DNA of 58,744 nt from Mariniradius saccharolyticus AK6 (GCF_000330725.2 NZ_AMZY02000015.1:1-58744); one strand, 5' to 3'. Counted from the stretch's first letter, positions 1 to 9,942 are shown. A program made the numbers and translations. The notes: a model not told the origin generated them from the letters alone.

Positions 1-2392
1 AATCCTGCGCGATTACCTTGTGGTACTCCCTGTATTTGCCCCAGGAAATCTCGACGACATACACACCGCGCTGTCCGCGTGAGAATACCCCGCTCATCCA
101 TGTTTGAAGCGCTTCCAAGTCAGTTCCACTTTTGCTGACAGCCTCACCCATAGGGTGGATGATTCTGATCGAAATCTCCTGACCCTGATAACCCTGTGCA
201 TCCACTAACTCCAGTCGGACAGGCAGGTTTCGGACAGGATTTGGGTAGATAATCCAAGTACCCTTGGTCTCGATCAATTGGGGTACGCGAACGGCCACGA
301 CCTTGCTGAGCGCAAACCTGCCGTCGAAATCCACCTGCTTGATCCGATAATACAGCAAGCCCCCAATCAAGGGAGGGAATCCATCGACATATCGGTACTC
401 CGTTTTGGTATCAGACCAACCTTTGCCTGGGACATTGTCCAAGGTCTTCCAGGTTTTCAGCCCATCATCGGACCTTTGGATTTCAAAATGCGAATTGTTC
501 CATTCCTTACCCGTGGCCCAAGTGACAAGTACTTCCCGGTGTTCCCGTCGGAAATTCGCGTCGATATACAAAAACTCAACAGGAAGAATGCGGAAACTTT
601 GGCGGACGATGACGACGCCGGAGGCACCGTTTCCACCACCGTCAGCGGAAGTCGCGCCACCACCAGAGCCCGTGAAGGGTTGTCCATTCCGGGCGTTCCC
701 CGGTCCGTTTGCATTCCCTCCTACACCTGAGCCACCTGTACCCGGACGTTGATTTGCACCAGGCCCTTCACCCATTCCACCTCCGCCGCCAGCATAAAAA
801 AGACTAGAGTTAGAGATGGAAAACTGTAGACCCAAACCACCATTTCCGCCGACTGCGGGATTTCCCGACCCTTGTGATCCTGGCGATCCCGCTCCACCTC
901 CGCCTGCACCAAATCTTCTTTGTGGATTGCTGGCAAAGTTTGAAGCTGCAGCGCCATTATTCCCCTGGCCAGTTGATCCCAAACCGCCTGAAGCACCATT
1001 TGCGTAGGCACCACCTCCGCCCGAGCCTCCAGAATTACCGGTTCGAAGATCATTGTTAGTTGTCGATCTTGAACCTCCTCCTCCTCCTCCAATCGCAACA
1101 AAAGAAGTCCCAAAAGAAGAATTTCCACCGTTTGCTCCCTTGAACAACGTACTTGTCGAACCACGTCCCCCATTTCCAATCGTTATGAGGACAGTTGAAC
1201 CCGGGGTTAGCATCTCCGATTCGATATACAAAAGCCCGCCAGCACCGCCGCCCCCAGCACTCTGACCCCGTCCACCGCCTCCACCGCCGGCGACGATTAG
1301 GATTTCAGCTTCATCGAGAAGCTCTTCGGTTTCGGTGTTATTTGGAACCGTCCAATTGGTATTGCAGCGAAAAGTATAAATCCTATCAAAGCCCTGCGGA
1401 ACATTCAAGTTGTAGGCTGGGAGTTCCCTAACCTCCAAACAGGCTTGAGAAAAACAAGTACTCCCGTTTTCAGGTGTTTGGAAACAATCTCCCACAGGGG
1501 AAGTGTCTAAAACAGATCCATAATCAAGCACAATGAAACTTGTATTGGGGCCATTGAGATTCAGCGCTGTTCCCCCATTGTTGGAAGAAGTCAAGTTGCC
1601 ACCTACCACGACACCGGCGTTTCCGCTGACTGTCATAGGGAATCCATCGATTACCATGTTGCCCGTTGCATTGATTGTGCCCTCGCCTGAGACGTTGACC
1701 TGATTTCCGCCTGCATTTGCGGAGTTGAATGTTGCGGTCACCAAACTTCCCTGGATATTGAGGATGCCGCCTCCCTCGAGCCGGGTTTGGGTCTGGATCT
1801 CCACGATAGTGTTCGCACCGATGTTCAAAGTGTTGCCGGAGCCGCTATTTAAAAACCGAAGTTCTGCAGCTTGAATGCTGGTGGAGGGAGAAATTGGTGT
1901 TGCATTCACCATATTCAAAATTGCTCCCGCTTGAAGGCTAAGAATACCATTCACGTTTAGCTGGGCACCGTCATTCATTTGTATTTGGAAAGCATTCCCG
2001 CCCGCATTGTTAATGCCCATATTTCCCGTCGTCGATAGTCGCCCACCGTTATTGATCGAAAGCGATACCAGCTGTCCACCGCCGAAATTTGAATTGCCGG
2101 CAGTTCGCGTAATAGGATGGTTGATCACAATCCGGATGGGGCAGGCAGGAAAAAATACCGGTCCCAGCGGCGGCGTGGCGGCAGAGTTGGGGGTAGGACA
2201 ATTGTCAGGATTGGTGATGATCCAAGCTGCGGGATTATCCCAATTGTCGCTCAGACCACTTGTGGTGTATGTCTGGGCGAGGCTAGGTAGGAAAGTAGTA
2301 AACAAGCAGAACATCGCCAAAATCGCTACGATGAACGTTGGCCCTATACTTGATCCATTACTTCTTATCTGCTCCCAGTAGGCTACCACCAT
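1..2392 (-). CDS. T9SS-sorted secreted protein with glycine-rich domain (3' end cut by window edge)
   Basis: An uninterrupted minus-strand frame of 797 codons runs from the ATG at 2392-2390 off the left edge with no stop. The N-terminus has a hydrophobic segment ending in PSLAQ-T, a typical Bacteroidota signal peptide, after an unusually long polar n-region. A repetitive Gly/Asn/Ile-rich half (about 2270-1400) looks like a beta-helical surface protein. A glycine-rich domain (about 1300-610, starting ILIVAGGGGGG and ending GVVIVRQ) resembles the Pfam glycine-rich secreted domain. Next comes RILPVEFLY with a fibronectin-like module, then IIYPNPVRN, the start of a type A T9SS sorting domain. The last visible residues (KVIAQD) suggest only a few residues are missing. 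It is probably exported by T9SS and anchored or released at the surface, perhaps as an adhesin; the function is inferred from domains only. Confidence 0.85.
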   Translation of the reverse strand, partial: MVVAYWEQIRSNGSSIGPTFIVAILAMFCLFTTFLPSLAQTYTTSGLSDNWDNPAAWIITNPDNCPTPNSAATPPLGPVFFPACPIRIVINHPITRTAGNSNFGGGQLVSLSINNGGRLSTTGNMGINNAGGNAFQIQMNDGAQLNVNGILSLQAGAILNMVNATPISPSTSIQAAELRFLNSGSGNTLNIGANTIVEIQTQTRLEGGGILNIQGSLVTATFNSANAGGNQVNVSGEGTINATGNMVIDGFPMTVSGNAGVVVGGNLTSSNNGGTALNLNGPNTSFIVLDYGSVLDTSPVGDCFQTPENGSTCFSQACLEVRELPAYNLNVPQGFDRIYTFRCNTNWTVPNNTETEELLDEAEILIVAGGGGGGRGQSAGGGGAGGLLYIESEMLTPGSTVLITIGNGGRGSTSTLFKGANGGNSSFGTSFVAIGGGGGGSRSTTNNDLRTGNSGGSGGGGAYANGASGGLGSTGQGNNGAAASNFASNPQRRFGAGGGGAGSPGSQGSGNPAVGGNGGLGLQFSISNSSLFYAGGGGGMGEGPGANQRPGTGGSGVGGNANGPGNARNGQPFTGSGGGATSADGGGNGASGVVIVRQSFRILPVEFLYIDANFRREHREVLVTWATGKEWNNSHFEIQRSDDGLKTWKTLDNVPGKGWSDTKTEYRYVDGFPPLIGGLLYYRIKQVDFDGRFALSKVVAVRVPQLIETKGTWIIYPNPVRNLPVRLELVDAQGYQGQEISIRIIHPMGEAVSKSGTDLEALQTWMSGVFSRGQRGVYVVEISWGKYREYHKVIAQD

Positions 2393-2425
2393 TTGTTTCC
2401 AGGAATATCAAAATGCATTTAAATT

Positions 2426-2456
2426 GCAACTTATCGCTATTTTGTTGCATTTCAAA
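2426..2456 (-). promoter_or_regulatory. Possible Bacteroidota promoter for the glycine-rich T9SS protein
   Basis: Read on the minus strand there is TTTG, a 19-nt spacer and TAAGTTGC, close to the TTTG-N(17-23)-TAnnTTTG pattern of Bacteroidota promoters. It lies about 34 nt upstream of the start at 2392. The -7 element is imperfect. Confidence 0.4.
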
Positions 2457-2599
2457 TTGACTTAAATCAAGTTTGGCCGCGACGTCTTTTTTTGTAAGAA
2501 AAGTGATTCGCTAAAGGGACGCGAAAATTGGCCCTAAAAAATTTCCCAAGGGATAAGGAAAGAAAGGAAAACCTTGGATGCCGGCTGGAAACAAAAAAA

Positions 2600-2621
2600 C
2601 CGCCGAAAATCAATTCGGCGG
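2600..2621 (-). terminator. Rho-independent terminator
   Basis: An 8-bp perfect stem (CCGCCGAA/TTCGGCGG) with a 6-nt loop is followed on the minus strand by a run of T. It lies 26 nt past the stop of the T9SS paralogue that ends at 2647. Confidence 0.85.
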
Positions 2622-2646
2622 TCTAAGAAAAATCGTATTTGGGATT

Positions 2647-4761
2647 TCAATTCGATTTGATCACTTTTTTGGAGTAAATCTTTTCTCCTTTTTTCACTTG
2701 AATAATGTAAACTCCGGCGTCCAAGGCCGAAATATCCAATGACATCTTATCGGAATCCATCACTTTGGGGAAAAACGAGGTGGCTTTTCCATTTGGATCA
2801 AAAAGGGAAACCTCCATTTCGTCGATATCTTTGGATTGGATAAAAAGCTCCCGTTGTACTGGATTCGGATAGATGTAAATATCCCAATCCGGGATAAAGT
2901 CTACCCTGATTACGGCAGTGAATTCCTCTTTGCCATCAAAATCAAATTGGCGAAGCCGGTAGTAATTGGGACCTACCATGGGCTGGGTATCCCAAAACTG
3001 ATATGCAACGGGCACATCGCTGTCTCCTTTGCCCTTTTCCTCTCCTATTTTTTCCCAGTTTTTGGCATCTCTGGACCTCATGATATCAAAGCCCGCATTA
3101 TCCTTTTCTTTTGCAGTAGCCCATTCAATACGCACCCGGTTTTCAATTGATTTGCCACGGAAATACAACCACTGCACAGGCAGAATCCTGAAGTTTTCAC
3201 GTACTTCCGTAAAGTACGATCCTGCCCAGGTGTTGATGGTGACGTTATTACCGAAGCCATTATCCCCCGTCGCCCACCAAATATGGTCCGGCCCTTGCAC
3301 TCCCGTGGTGTTTACAGCAATTGAACGTGGGCTATCTCCCGGAGTGATCCCAGTCCTTGGGATCAGGCTGTTATCCCAAAAAATATTGTTGTTTTCCACA
3401 GCACCGGGCCGGATGTTGGTAACGGTAATTCCAAGACTTTGCTCCAAGTCATGGATAGGGAAATGGACTGGAAAAAATACCACGGTCGCCACTACTTCTA
3501 CTTCGGTATCTGGTGGAGTTGGATTTCCGGAAGCATCTTCCCCATTCCAGTTGATCTGATAGGTGCCAGGGGTCTCATATTTCTCGGAAATCAGAATATC
3601 CGTACCGGCATCATAGGTCAGATTCCCATTCAAATCTATCAAGACATCCACAATTGCGGGAAGACTGACCGTCACATTTACTTTGGCCTCACCTCCGATT
3701 TCTGGGGGCGTTTTGGCAAGATACTCGATATTCAAGCTTGCCGTGGGAGGAGCAGTGGTTTTCCAAATATCAGGGTCAGGATCACTGATAAACAATGGAT
3801 ATTGATAGTTGGAGGATGTTCCGGACCTGGACTTTCGGTTCTCTTCAAAACTTAAGTCATTGCGTGGCCCATCCATGTTGGCGAAGAAGTTCGTCCATCC
3901 GCCTGAACCCTCAAGACGCACCCTTTTCACAAAATAGTCATCGCTTGCACCTGTGAAGGTATTGTCGACGGGCACGTAAAATCCAAAATCATTGTGAAAG
4001 GAGTAGCTATCCGCCACACCTTTTTGTACAGTAAGTGAGGTGGAAGAACCTTGTGTGGGATCACTTCTGGAGTTTGCAACACTCCAAAAACGGCTATATA
4101 CTCTTCCCGGCTTTTCCACAAATCCACCTGCAGTGCCGGCCGCTACAGTGATGTCCCAAAAATTGATATTGAATCCACCCGAAATATGCGAGCTGCTTGT
4201 GTTGGCATTTGATATTTCCACCCAAAAAGCCCTATCCGCGCCCGTGTTATTGGTAAAGGACTGGGCGGTGTATCCGGTTCCGGTGATCTGGGACGGCCCA
4301 TTAAGGGCTGCACTTGCATTCTGAGGACGCCCAGTCGCGCCACCACTCGCTGAGGCGTTGTAGTCGGTTGAACTTCTTTGGACCCGTGTAGACGAATTCG
4401 TTCCCGTTGGAAAAAAGCCACTCGTGGTAGGATCATAAAACCAACGCACTCGAATGGTTGAAACTGAACTCGACACAACTCTAAATCCCCAAAAAACCGT
4501 TTCTCCTGCCTTTACATAGACATATAGACGATGGCCTCCATCGTAATCCGGAGTATTTGATGGTACTAGCATATAGCCTCTGTTGCTATAACCACCTGCC
4601 CCAGAACTACTGGGATACCAAAGCATACTCTGCCTGTTGCTTGCTGTTCCCCAATTACCGGATCCTTCAGCATAAGCCCGACTGGAAAGGAATCCAAATC
4701 CTATCGCGAGGCCAAAAAAACAAACTAATCTAAGTCCAAAACTTCGCTTGAAAAAAGACAT
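2647..4761 (-). CDS. T9SS type A sorting domain protein (paralogue 1 of a tandem pair)
   Basis: A 704-aa secreted protein. The ATG at 4761 is preferred over an upstream ATG at 4827 because it puts a clean signal peptide (MSFFKRSFG..., cleavage near SRAYA-EGSGNWG) at the N-terminus and gives the same length as its neighbour. In order: a beta-rich N-terminal domain beginning EGSGNWGTA; a middle region with GRVYSRFW, FGFYVPVDNTF and PLFISDPDPDIW; a FlgD-like Ig domain around VDVLIDLNGN; a GPDHIWWATGDNGFGNN motif; RILPVQWLYFRGK with a fibronectin-like module; and a C-terminal IYPNPVQ...VYIIQVKKG...KKVIKSN signal for T9SS export. Domain order and many motifs match the protein encoded at 4997-7111, so the pair arose by tandem duplication. 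Its function is unknown; a surface or secreted structural role is inferred. Confidence 0.9.
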   Translation of the reverse strand: MSFFKRSFGLRLVCFFGLAIGFGFLSSRAYAEGSGNWGTASNRQSMLWYPSSSGAGGYSNRGYMLVPSNTPDYDGGHRLYVYVKAGETVFWGFRVVSSSVSTIRVRWFYDPTTSGFFPTGTNSSTRVQRSSTDYNASASGGATGRPQNASAALNGPSQITGTGYTAQSFTNNTGADRAFWVEISNANTSSSHISGGFNINFWDITVAAGTAGGFVEKPGRVYSRFWSVANSRSDPTQGSSTSLTVQKGVADSYSFHNDFGFYVPVDNTFTGASDDYFVKRVRLEGSGGWTNFFANMDGPRNDLSFEENRKSRSGTSSNYQYPLFISDPDPDIWKTTAPPTASLNIEYLAKTPPEIGGEAKVNVTVSLPAIVDVLIDLNGNLTYDAGTDILISEKYETPGTYQINWNGEDASGNPTPPDTEVEVVATVVFFPVHFPIHDLEQSLGITVTNIRPGAVENNNIFWDNSLIPRTGITPGDSPRSIAVNTTGVQGPDHIWWATGDNGFGNNVTINTWAGSYFTEVRENFRILPVQWLYFRGKSIENRVRIEWATAKEKDNAGFDIMRSRDAKNWEKIGEEKGKGDSDVPVAYQFWDTQPMVGPNYYRLRQFDFDGKEEFTAVIRVDFIPDWDIYIYPNPVQRELFIQSKDIDEMEVSLFDPNGKATSFFPKVMDSDKMSLDISALDAGVYIIQVKKGEKIYSKKVIKSN

Positions 4762-4996
4762 CGAACATTCAAAATATAGGTGAAAAGCAACCGTTTCAGG
4801 CAGGTGAATCCTGAAACATATCCTCAATTAAGGAAAAAACAATTAAATTAAACAACTATTTAGTTTACAAAACAAAAATTCTTGTTCAAAATCCATTTTC
4901 ATTATGTTCTATTCATTCTTGAATAATCACAACAATTCAAAAGTATAGGCGACAAATTGATCTTTTTCCTGAAAAAACCCGCAAAGACTCTTTGAA

Positions 4997-7111
4997 TCAC
5001 TTAGCCTTCACTAGTTTCTGAAGAAAGACGCTGGACCGTGTCCTGATTTGAAGAAAATAAACTCCTGAGGGAATTTCCCCAATTTCCAATACCACACGAT
5101 CATCCGCCATTGATTTCGGCACAAATGGCTGGGAGACACCCCGACTATCAAACAGGACGAAACCAACATCTGCTACACCATTTCCCTCGATTTTGATTTC
5201 CGTACCAAATGGATTTGGATAGACCAGGAGATCCAATGAACCAGTGTACTCGACACGAATCACTTCGGAATAATTGGATTTTCCGTCTACGTCTTGTTGC
5301 AGTATCCGGTAATAATTTCTTCCAAAAAATGGATTCGTATCCCATGATTCATATAGGGAGACGGAATCTGAGTCTCCCTTTCCTTGCACCCTTGGAAGCG
5401 CACTCCAAGTCCTTGCGTCATTAGACTTTTGCGGGATAAAATAGGCGTTGTCCCGTTCTTGGGCGGTAGCCCACTCTAATCGAATACCGTTCTCAGAAGC
5501 CTTTCCCGAAAAATAGAGCCACCGCACCGGCAATATCCTAAACGATTCCGAGACCTCAGTGTAGTACGAACCAGCCCAGGTATTGATCGTGATGTTGTTG
5601 CTAAAGCCGTTGTCTCCAGTTGCCCACCAGATGTGGTCCGGGCCAAGTACGCCCGTGAAGTTGGCTTCCAAAGACTGGGGGCTGTCGCTCGGAGTCAAGC
5701 TGGTACGGGGAATAAGCGTATCATCCCAAAAGATCTTGTTGTTTTCCACTACTCCGGGACGCACATTGGTCACAGTGATTCCGAGGCTTTGCTCCAAATC
5801 ATAAATCGGGAAATGCACCGGATAAAAAACAACGGAGGCGATCACGTCCACCTTGGTTCCCTTTGGAACCGGTGTCCCGCCCGCATCCTCCCCATCCCAA
5901 TAAATTTGGTAAGTACCAGGCGCATCGAATTTCTCGGAGATGATCACGTCTGTGCCTACATCATAAACCGCGTTTTCATTCAGGTCGATCAACACATCCA
6001 CTACCGCGGGTAAGCTGATGGTCAGGTCTACAGTGGCTTCTCCACCTGTCGCGGGGGGGGATTTTTCCTGGTAGTTGATCAGCAGACTCGCGGAGGGTGG
6101 AGTTGTTGTCGCCCAGATACTGGGATCAGGATCGCTGATAAACAGCGGATATTGGAAATTGGAGGAAGTCCCTGCGATGGATTTCCTGTTTTCCTCGAAA
6201 GTGAGCGTATTACGTGGGCCATCTTTATTGGCAAAGAAGTTTGTCCAACCACCACTGGAACCTGAAAGATTGACCCGCTTTACAAAATAATCATTCCCTG
6301 CTGCTGAGAAGGTATTATCTACCGGAACATAAAATCCAAAATCGTCATGGAACGAGTAGTCGTCAGCCAGGCCTTTTGTTAGCGACAGCGTGGTACTCGA
6401 TCCTGATGGTCTTGAATTGGCGATGCTCCAAAATCTACTGTAAACCCTTCCCGAATGCTCCACATACCCGCCTGGAGTCCCTGAAGCTACGGTAATATCC
6501 CAAAAATTGATATTAAATCCAGCTGTGATGTGGTTTCCCGAAGTACTGGATATTTCTACCCAAAAGGCCCTTGCAGCGCCTGTACTGTTTGTGAAAGAAT
6601 ATCCTTGGTAGCCAGCTCCAGTTATTTGGGAGGGGCCATTCAGCGCATCGAGTCCGGTGCCTGGTCTGCCTTGCGCAGCCCCAGCGGTGCTGGCATCGTA
6701 ATCCTGACTTGCGGCAAGTGTCCTCGCTGCACCTGAGGTTCCCACAGGGAAAAAATCAGAAGTTCCTGCGTCATAATACCAAGCCACTCGGATATTTCCC
6801 GTCGTACCGTGACGACGAAATCCCCAAAAAACGGTTTCACCATCCTTGACGTACACATAAAGCCTGTGTCCCCCATTGTAACCGGTGACCGAAGAAGGCA
6901 GCAACATGTAACCGCGGTTGGCATATCCACCTGAACCTGTATTTCCCGGGTACCAAAGCCAACTTTGGCGATCCGTTGCTGTGCCCCAATTCCCCGAGCC
7001 CTCGGCTACCGTTTCATTTTGAATAACAAGAAACAAAAAGCCCAGCGACAGTTTCCAAACCAACGGAATCAGTCGGTATCCAATCTGCGGAAAGGATGAA
7101 AAAAATTTCAT
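4997..7111 (-). CDS. T9SS type A sorting domain protein (paralogue 2 of a tandem pair)
   Basis: A 704-aa secreted protein, exactly as long as its downstream paralogue once that start is corrected. The hydrophobic N-terminus (MKFFSSFPQ...) leads to a probable cleavage site before EGSGNWGTATDRQSW. Shared landmarks are YANRGYMLLPSS, ETVFWGFRR, GRVYSRFWSIANSR, FGFYVPVDNTF, ISDPDPSIW, VDVLIDLNEN (FlgD-like Ig), GPDHIWWATGDNGF, RILPVRWLYFSGK and a C-terminal VYPNPFG...GVYFLQIRTRSS...KLVKAK T9SS sorting domain. Divergence is highest in surface-like loops and in the sorting domain. 235 nt separate it from paralogue 1, so each may have its own promoter. No enzyme motif was recognised. Confidence 0.9.
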   Translation of the reverse strand: MKFFSSFPQIGYRLIPLVWKLSLGFLFLVIQNETVAEGSGNWGTATDRQSWLWYPGNTGSGGYANRGYMLLPSSVTGYNGGHRLYVYVKDGETVFWGFRRHGTTGNIRVAWYYDAGTSDFFPVGTSGAARTLAASQDYDASTAGAAQGRPGTGLDALNGPSQITGAGYQGYSFTNSTGAARAFWVEISSTSGNHITAGFNINFWDITVASGTPGGYVEHSGRVYSRFWSIANSRPSGSSTTLSLTKGLADDYSFHDDFGFYVPVDNTFSAAGNDYFVKRVNLSGSSGGWTNFFANKDGPRNTLTFEENRKSIAGTSSNFQYPLFISDPDPSIWATTTPPSASLLINYQEKSPPATGGEATVDLTISLPAVVDVLIDLNENAVYDVGTDVIISEKFDAPGTYQIYWDGEDAGGTPVPKGTKVDVIASVVFYPVHFPIYDLEQSLGITVTNVRPGVVENNKIFWDDTLIPRTSLTPSDSPQSLEANFTGVLGPDHIWWATGDNGFSNNITINTWAGSYYTEVSESFRILPVRWLYFSGKASENGIRLEWATAQERDNAYFIPQKSNDARTWSALPRVQGKGDSDSVSLYESWDTNPFFGRNYYRILQQDVDGKSNYSEVIRVEYTGSLDLLVYPNPFGTEIKIEGNGVADVGFVLFDSRGVSQPFVPKSMADDRVVLEIGEIPSGVYFLQIRTRSSVFLQKLVKAK

Positions 7112-7254
7112 TTTCTAGGGCAGGAATGGGACGCTTAAGGGTGATTTTCTTGCCCATTCTTAGCAACAAGTTAACAACTGGCCATCTATAGGCCAAGGAC
7201 TTGATTTACAAAGCATTTTTCCCAAAATGAACACCAAAAAAATGGTAAATAAAA

Positions 7255-7282
7255 AAGTCCAAGCCTCGCAAGACCTGGACTT
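7255..7282 (-). terminator. Rho-independent terminator after rho
   Basis: Stem AAGTCCA/TGGACTT with a 14-nt loop is followed on the minus strand by a T-rich run. It lies 23 nt beyond the rho stop codon. The stem is short, so strength is uncertain. Confidence 0.6.
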
Positions 7283-7304
7283 AATTTGAAATGTTTGATA
7301 CACA

Positions 7305-9059
7305 TTAGCCGTTCATGCTGATGAGGAATTCGACGTTGTCTCGGGTTCCCTTCATTCTTTGGAGCAGGAATTCCATTGCCTCTTGCGATGTCATGTCCGA
7401 CATGAGTTTCCTCAAAATCCAGACACGCTGCATTTCTTCCTTGTCCATGAGCAGATCTTCCCTTCTGGTACCCGAACTTGGAACGTCGATGGATGGATAA
7501 ATCCTCCTGTTGGAAAGTTTTCTATCCAAAGCCAATTCCATGTTACCTGTTCCTTTGAATTCTTCGAAGATCACCTCGTCCATCTTGGAACCTGTCTCCA
7601 CCAATGCCGTGGCGATGATGGTCAAAGAACCACCGTTTTCCACATTCCGCGCAGCACCGAAGAAGCGCTTTGGCTTGTGGAGCGCATTGGCGTCTACACC
7701 ACCGGAAAGGATTTTACCTGAACTTGGCACGACCGTGTTGTAGGCCCTTGCCAATCTCGTGATGGAATCCAATAGAATTACGACATCGTGGCCGCATTCC
7801 ACCATTCTCTTGGCTTTTTCCAAGACAATGGAAGCGACTTTCACATGTCTTTCAGCTTGTTCGTCGAAGGTAGAAGATATTACTTCCGCCTTTACCGAAC
7901 GCGCCATATCCGTAACCTCTTCAGGACGCTCGTCGATCAAAAGGATCATCAGATGCACTTCCGGATGGTTTTCCGAAATGGCGTTGGCAATCTGTTGAAG
8001 CAGGACGGTTTTACCAGTTTTGGGCTGCGCAACGATCATGCCTCGCTGTCCTTTTCCTATCGGAGCAAACAGGTCCAAAATCCTTGTGGAATAATTATCG
8101 TGCTTGGTGGCCAACTTTAGGCGCTCCTGTGGAAACAACGGTGTCAGGTATTCGAAAGGAACCCTGTCTCTGATTTCCTCGGTAGTCTTTCCGTTGACAG
8201 TGATAACTTTTAGAAGCGCGAAATATTTTTCACCTTCCTTAGGCGGGCGGATGGTGCCTTTGATATGGTCACCTGTCTTGAGTCCAAAAAGTTTGATTTG
8301 GGAGGGAGACACGTAAATGTCATCTGGGGAAGCGAGGTAATTGTAATCCAAAGACCGCATGAATCCGAAGCTCTCGGGCGTGATCTCAAGTACGCCCTCG
8401 TTTTCGATGATTCCCTCAAACTCCTTGACGCTTACATATGGTTTTTTCTTTGTTGGAATAATCTCAGCGGCTGGAATGTGGGCCTCTTCGATATCCCTGA
8501 AGTTCTTTCTTCTTGGCAATTCCACTTCCGGTTCTATCGGCGCGGGCTGTGCGGCTGGCGATGGTACGATTTCATCCACGACACGTCTGCGTGGCCGGAT
8601 GAACTTCGCGGGTTCTTCCTGTTGCAGATTTGGCCTGCCACCATTCTCTCTTGGTGCAGGTGCCTCACGCCGTGGCGCTGGACGCTCTTCGCGTTTGAAT
8701 TCAGGCTTGGCAAATTCAGGTTTCGGTGCAGGACTTGGCGCAGCTTCCGGAGCGGGGTTTTCCTCCTTCTTGATTTCGGCTACGTTTTCTCTTCTGAATT
8801 TGGGTTTGGATTCTGGGGCAGGTGATTCTTGAGCAATTTTTTCGGGGGCGGGTTTGCTTTCGGCTTGCGCTGGCGCTGTCTCAACTACTGACGGCCTTTT
8901 TTTGGGCAGCGATGACTCGTCGGTGATGGCCTGCTGCTCAAGGATTGCGTAAACCAATTCGTCTTTCTTGAGTGATTTGTGATTTTTTACGCCCAATTCC
9001 TCGGCAATCTCTTTCAGCTCAGAAAGAAGCCTGATTCTTAGTTCTTCTATGTTATACAT
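7305..9059 (-). CDS. rho: Transcription termination factor Rho
   Basis: A 584-aa hexameric RNA-dependent ATPase that terminates transcription and unwinds RNA-DNA hybrids. Visible parts: a Rho N-terminal helical domain (about residues 1-45); a low-complexity Pro/Ala/Glu/Arg-rich insertion (about 46-205) absent from E. coli Rho (419 aa); the cold-shock-like RNA-binding domain (about 213-290, with ESFGFMRS); the P-loop (PKTGKT, 346-351); Walker B ([10 protein letters not shown], about 426-435); and the R-loop/secondary RNA site region ([20 protein letters not shown]). All core motifs look intact. The start at 9059 gives the expected N-terminal helix. The gene is monocistronic, with a probable promoter far upstream (9199-9230) and a leader of about 130-140 nt; an autoregulatory leader is known for rho elsewhere and is only inferred here. 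Confidence 0.97.
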   Translation of the reverse strand: MYNIEELRIRLLSELKEIAEELGVKNHKSLKKDELVYAILEQQAITDESSLPKKRPSVVETAPAQAESKPAPEKIAQESPAPESKPKFRRENVAEIKKEENPAPEAAPSPAPKPEFAKPEFKREERPAPRREAPAPRENGGRPNLQQEEPAKFIRPRRRVVDEIVPSPAAQPAPIEPEVELPRRKNFRDIEEAHIPAAEIIPTKKKPYVSVKEFEGIIENEGVLEITPESFGFMRSLDYNYLASPDDIYVSPSQIKLFGLKTGDHIKGTIRPPKEGEKYFALLKVITVNGKTTEEIRDRVPFEYLTPLFPQERLKLATKHDNYSTRILDLFAPIGKGQRGMIVAQPKTGKTVLLQQIANAISENHPEVHLMILLIDERPEEVTDMARSVKAEVISSTFDEQAERHVKVASIVLEKAKRMVECGHDVVILLDSITRLARAYNTVVPSSGKILSGGVDANALHKPKRFFGAARNVENGGSLTIIATALVETGSKMDEVIFEEFKGTGNMELALDRKLSNRRIYPSIDVPSSGTRREDLLMDKEEMQRVWILRKLMSDMTSQEAMEFLLQRMKGTRDNVEFLISMNG

Positions 9060-9198
9060 AAAAAGCTTATGAAATGAATAAATGAAGTGTGTGTGAATGT
9101 GTGATGAATTCCTGTGATGATTCTGACAGATCTGAATGAAAAAGGGATTCAGCTACGATAAAACCCAGGGGGAGAGGGTTTTCTTCTCTGTGAGTGCA

Positions 9199-9230
9199 CA
9201 ATATTACAGGTATAACGCTGAAATAACAAA
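9199..9230 (-). promoter_or_regulatory. Probable rho promoter
   Basis: On the minus strand: TTTG, 20-nt spacer, TAATATTG (7 of 8 matches to TAnnTTTG). It lies in the recO-rho intergenic region and implies a long untranslated leader before the start at 9059. Confidence 0.5.
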
Positions 9231-9249
9231 TTTTTAATCAAGGATAAAT

Positions 9250-9942
9250 TTATCCCTGCATCAACTGCCTAAGAACTTCTACTGATTTCCATTCCGGGTA
9301 AATTTCCAGATGCTTGGCATAGTAAGTCAGGAAATGATCCAAAAGCCTTTTTTTATAAATCGGCGAAATCTTTTCACTGAATCCAAAAGATGCCTCCATC
9401 AGCGAATTCAGGTATTGTTTTTCAGCCTGTAGCTGACTGGAAACACCCAAAATCGGTTCAAGTTCCTCATAAAACGAATCCGCATCCTCCGGCGGGAATC
9501 CGAGAAACTTGGATCCCTCCCACAGGAAAACAAGCGGGAAATGGGAAAGATGTGCCCGATCCGAATCGAGCTGATCCACGGCCGCTTCCAAAAAATCATA
9601 ATAAGACTCGTTGTGATATCCCTCCACGACTGATTTGCCAAGCACTTCCGCCATAAACATCGCCACAGCCGACCTTACAAAATCAAAAGGGATGCGCTGA
9701 TGGGGTCTCAGCAGCTTAACCTCCGATATTCGCTGCAGATTTTTGCCCTCTTTTTCGTAAACAACAAGCTCCAACAAGGTCAAAGGCTGGTAAAATGCCA
9801 TCTTGTTTGACCGGGAACTTGACCTGACACCATTCACGATATAGGAACGCAGCCCCATTTCCCGGGTAAAAATCTTGACGATGACGGAGGTATCACCGTA
9901 TTTGATAAAAGAAACGACGATACCGCGGGTTTTTTGGAGCAT
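9250..9942 (-). CDS. recO: DNA repair protein RecO
   Basis: A 230-aa RecO-family recombination mediator that loads RecA with RecR and anneals SSB-coated DNA. The N-terminal OB-fold is visible (KTRGIVVSFIKYGDTSVIVKIFT, with the YGDTS signature), followed by the helical RecO C-terminal domain. There is no obvious Cys4 zinc motif in the C-terminal part, a variation also seen in other RecO proteins. It is the last gene of a minus-strand operon with tdk (9-nt gap) and a ferredoxin. Confidence 0.93.
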   Translation of the reverse strand: MLQKTRGIVVSFIKYGDTSVIVKIFTREMGLRSYIVNGVRSSSRSNKMAFYQPLTLLELVVYEKEGKNLQRISEVKLLRPHQRIPFDFVRSAVAMFMAEVLGKSVVEGYHNESYYDFLEAAVDQLDSDRAHLSHFPLVFLWEGSKFLGFPPEDADSFYEELEPILGVSSQLQAEKQYLNSLMEASFGFSEKISPIYKKRLLDHFLTYYAKHLEIYPEWKSVEVLRQLMQG

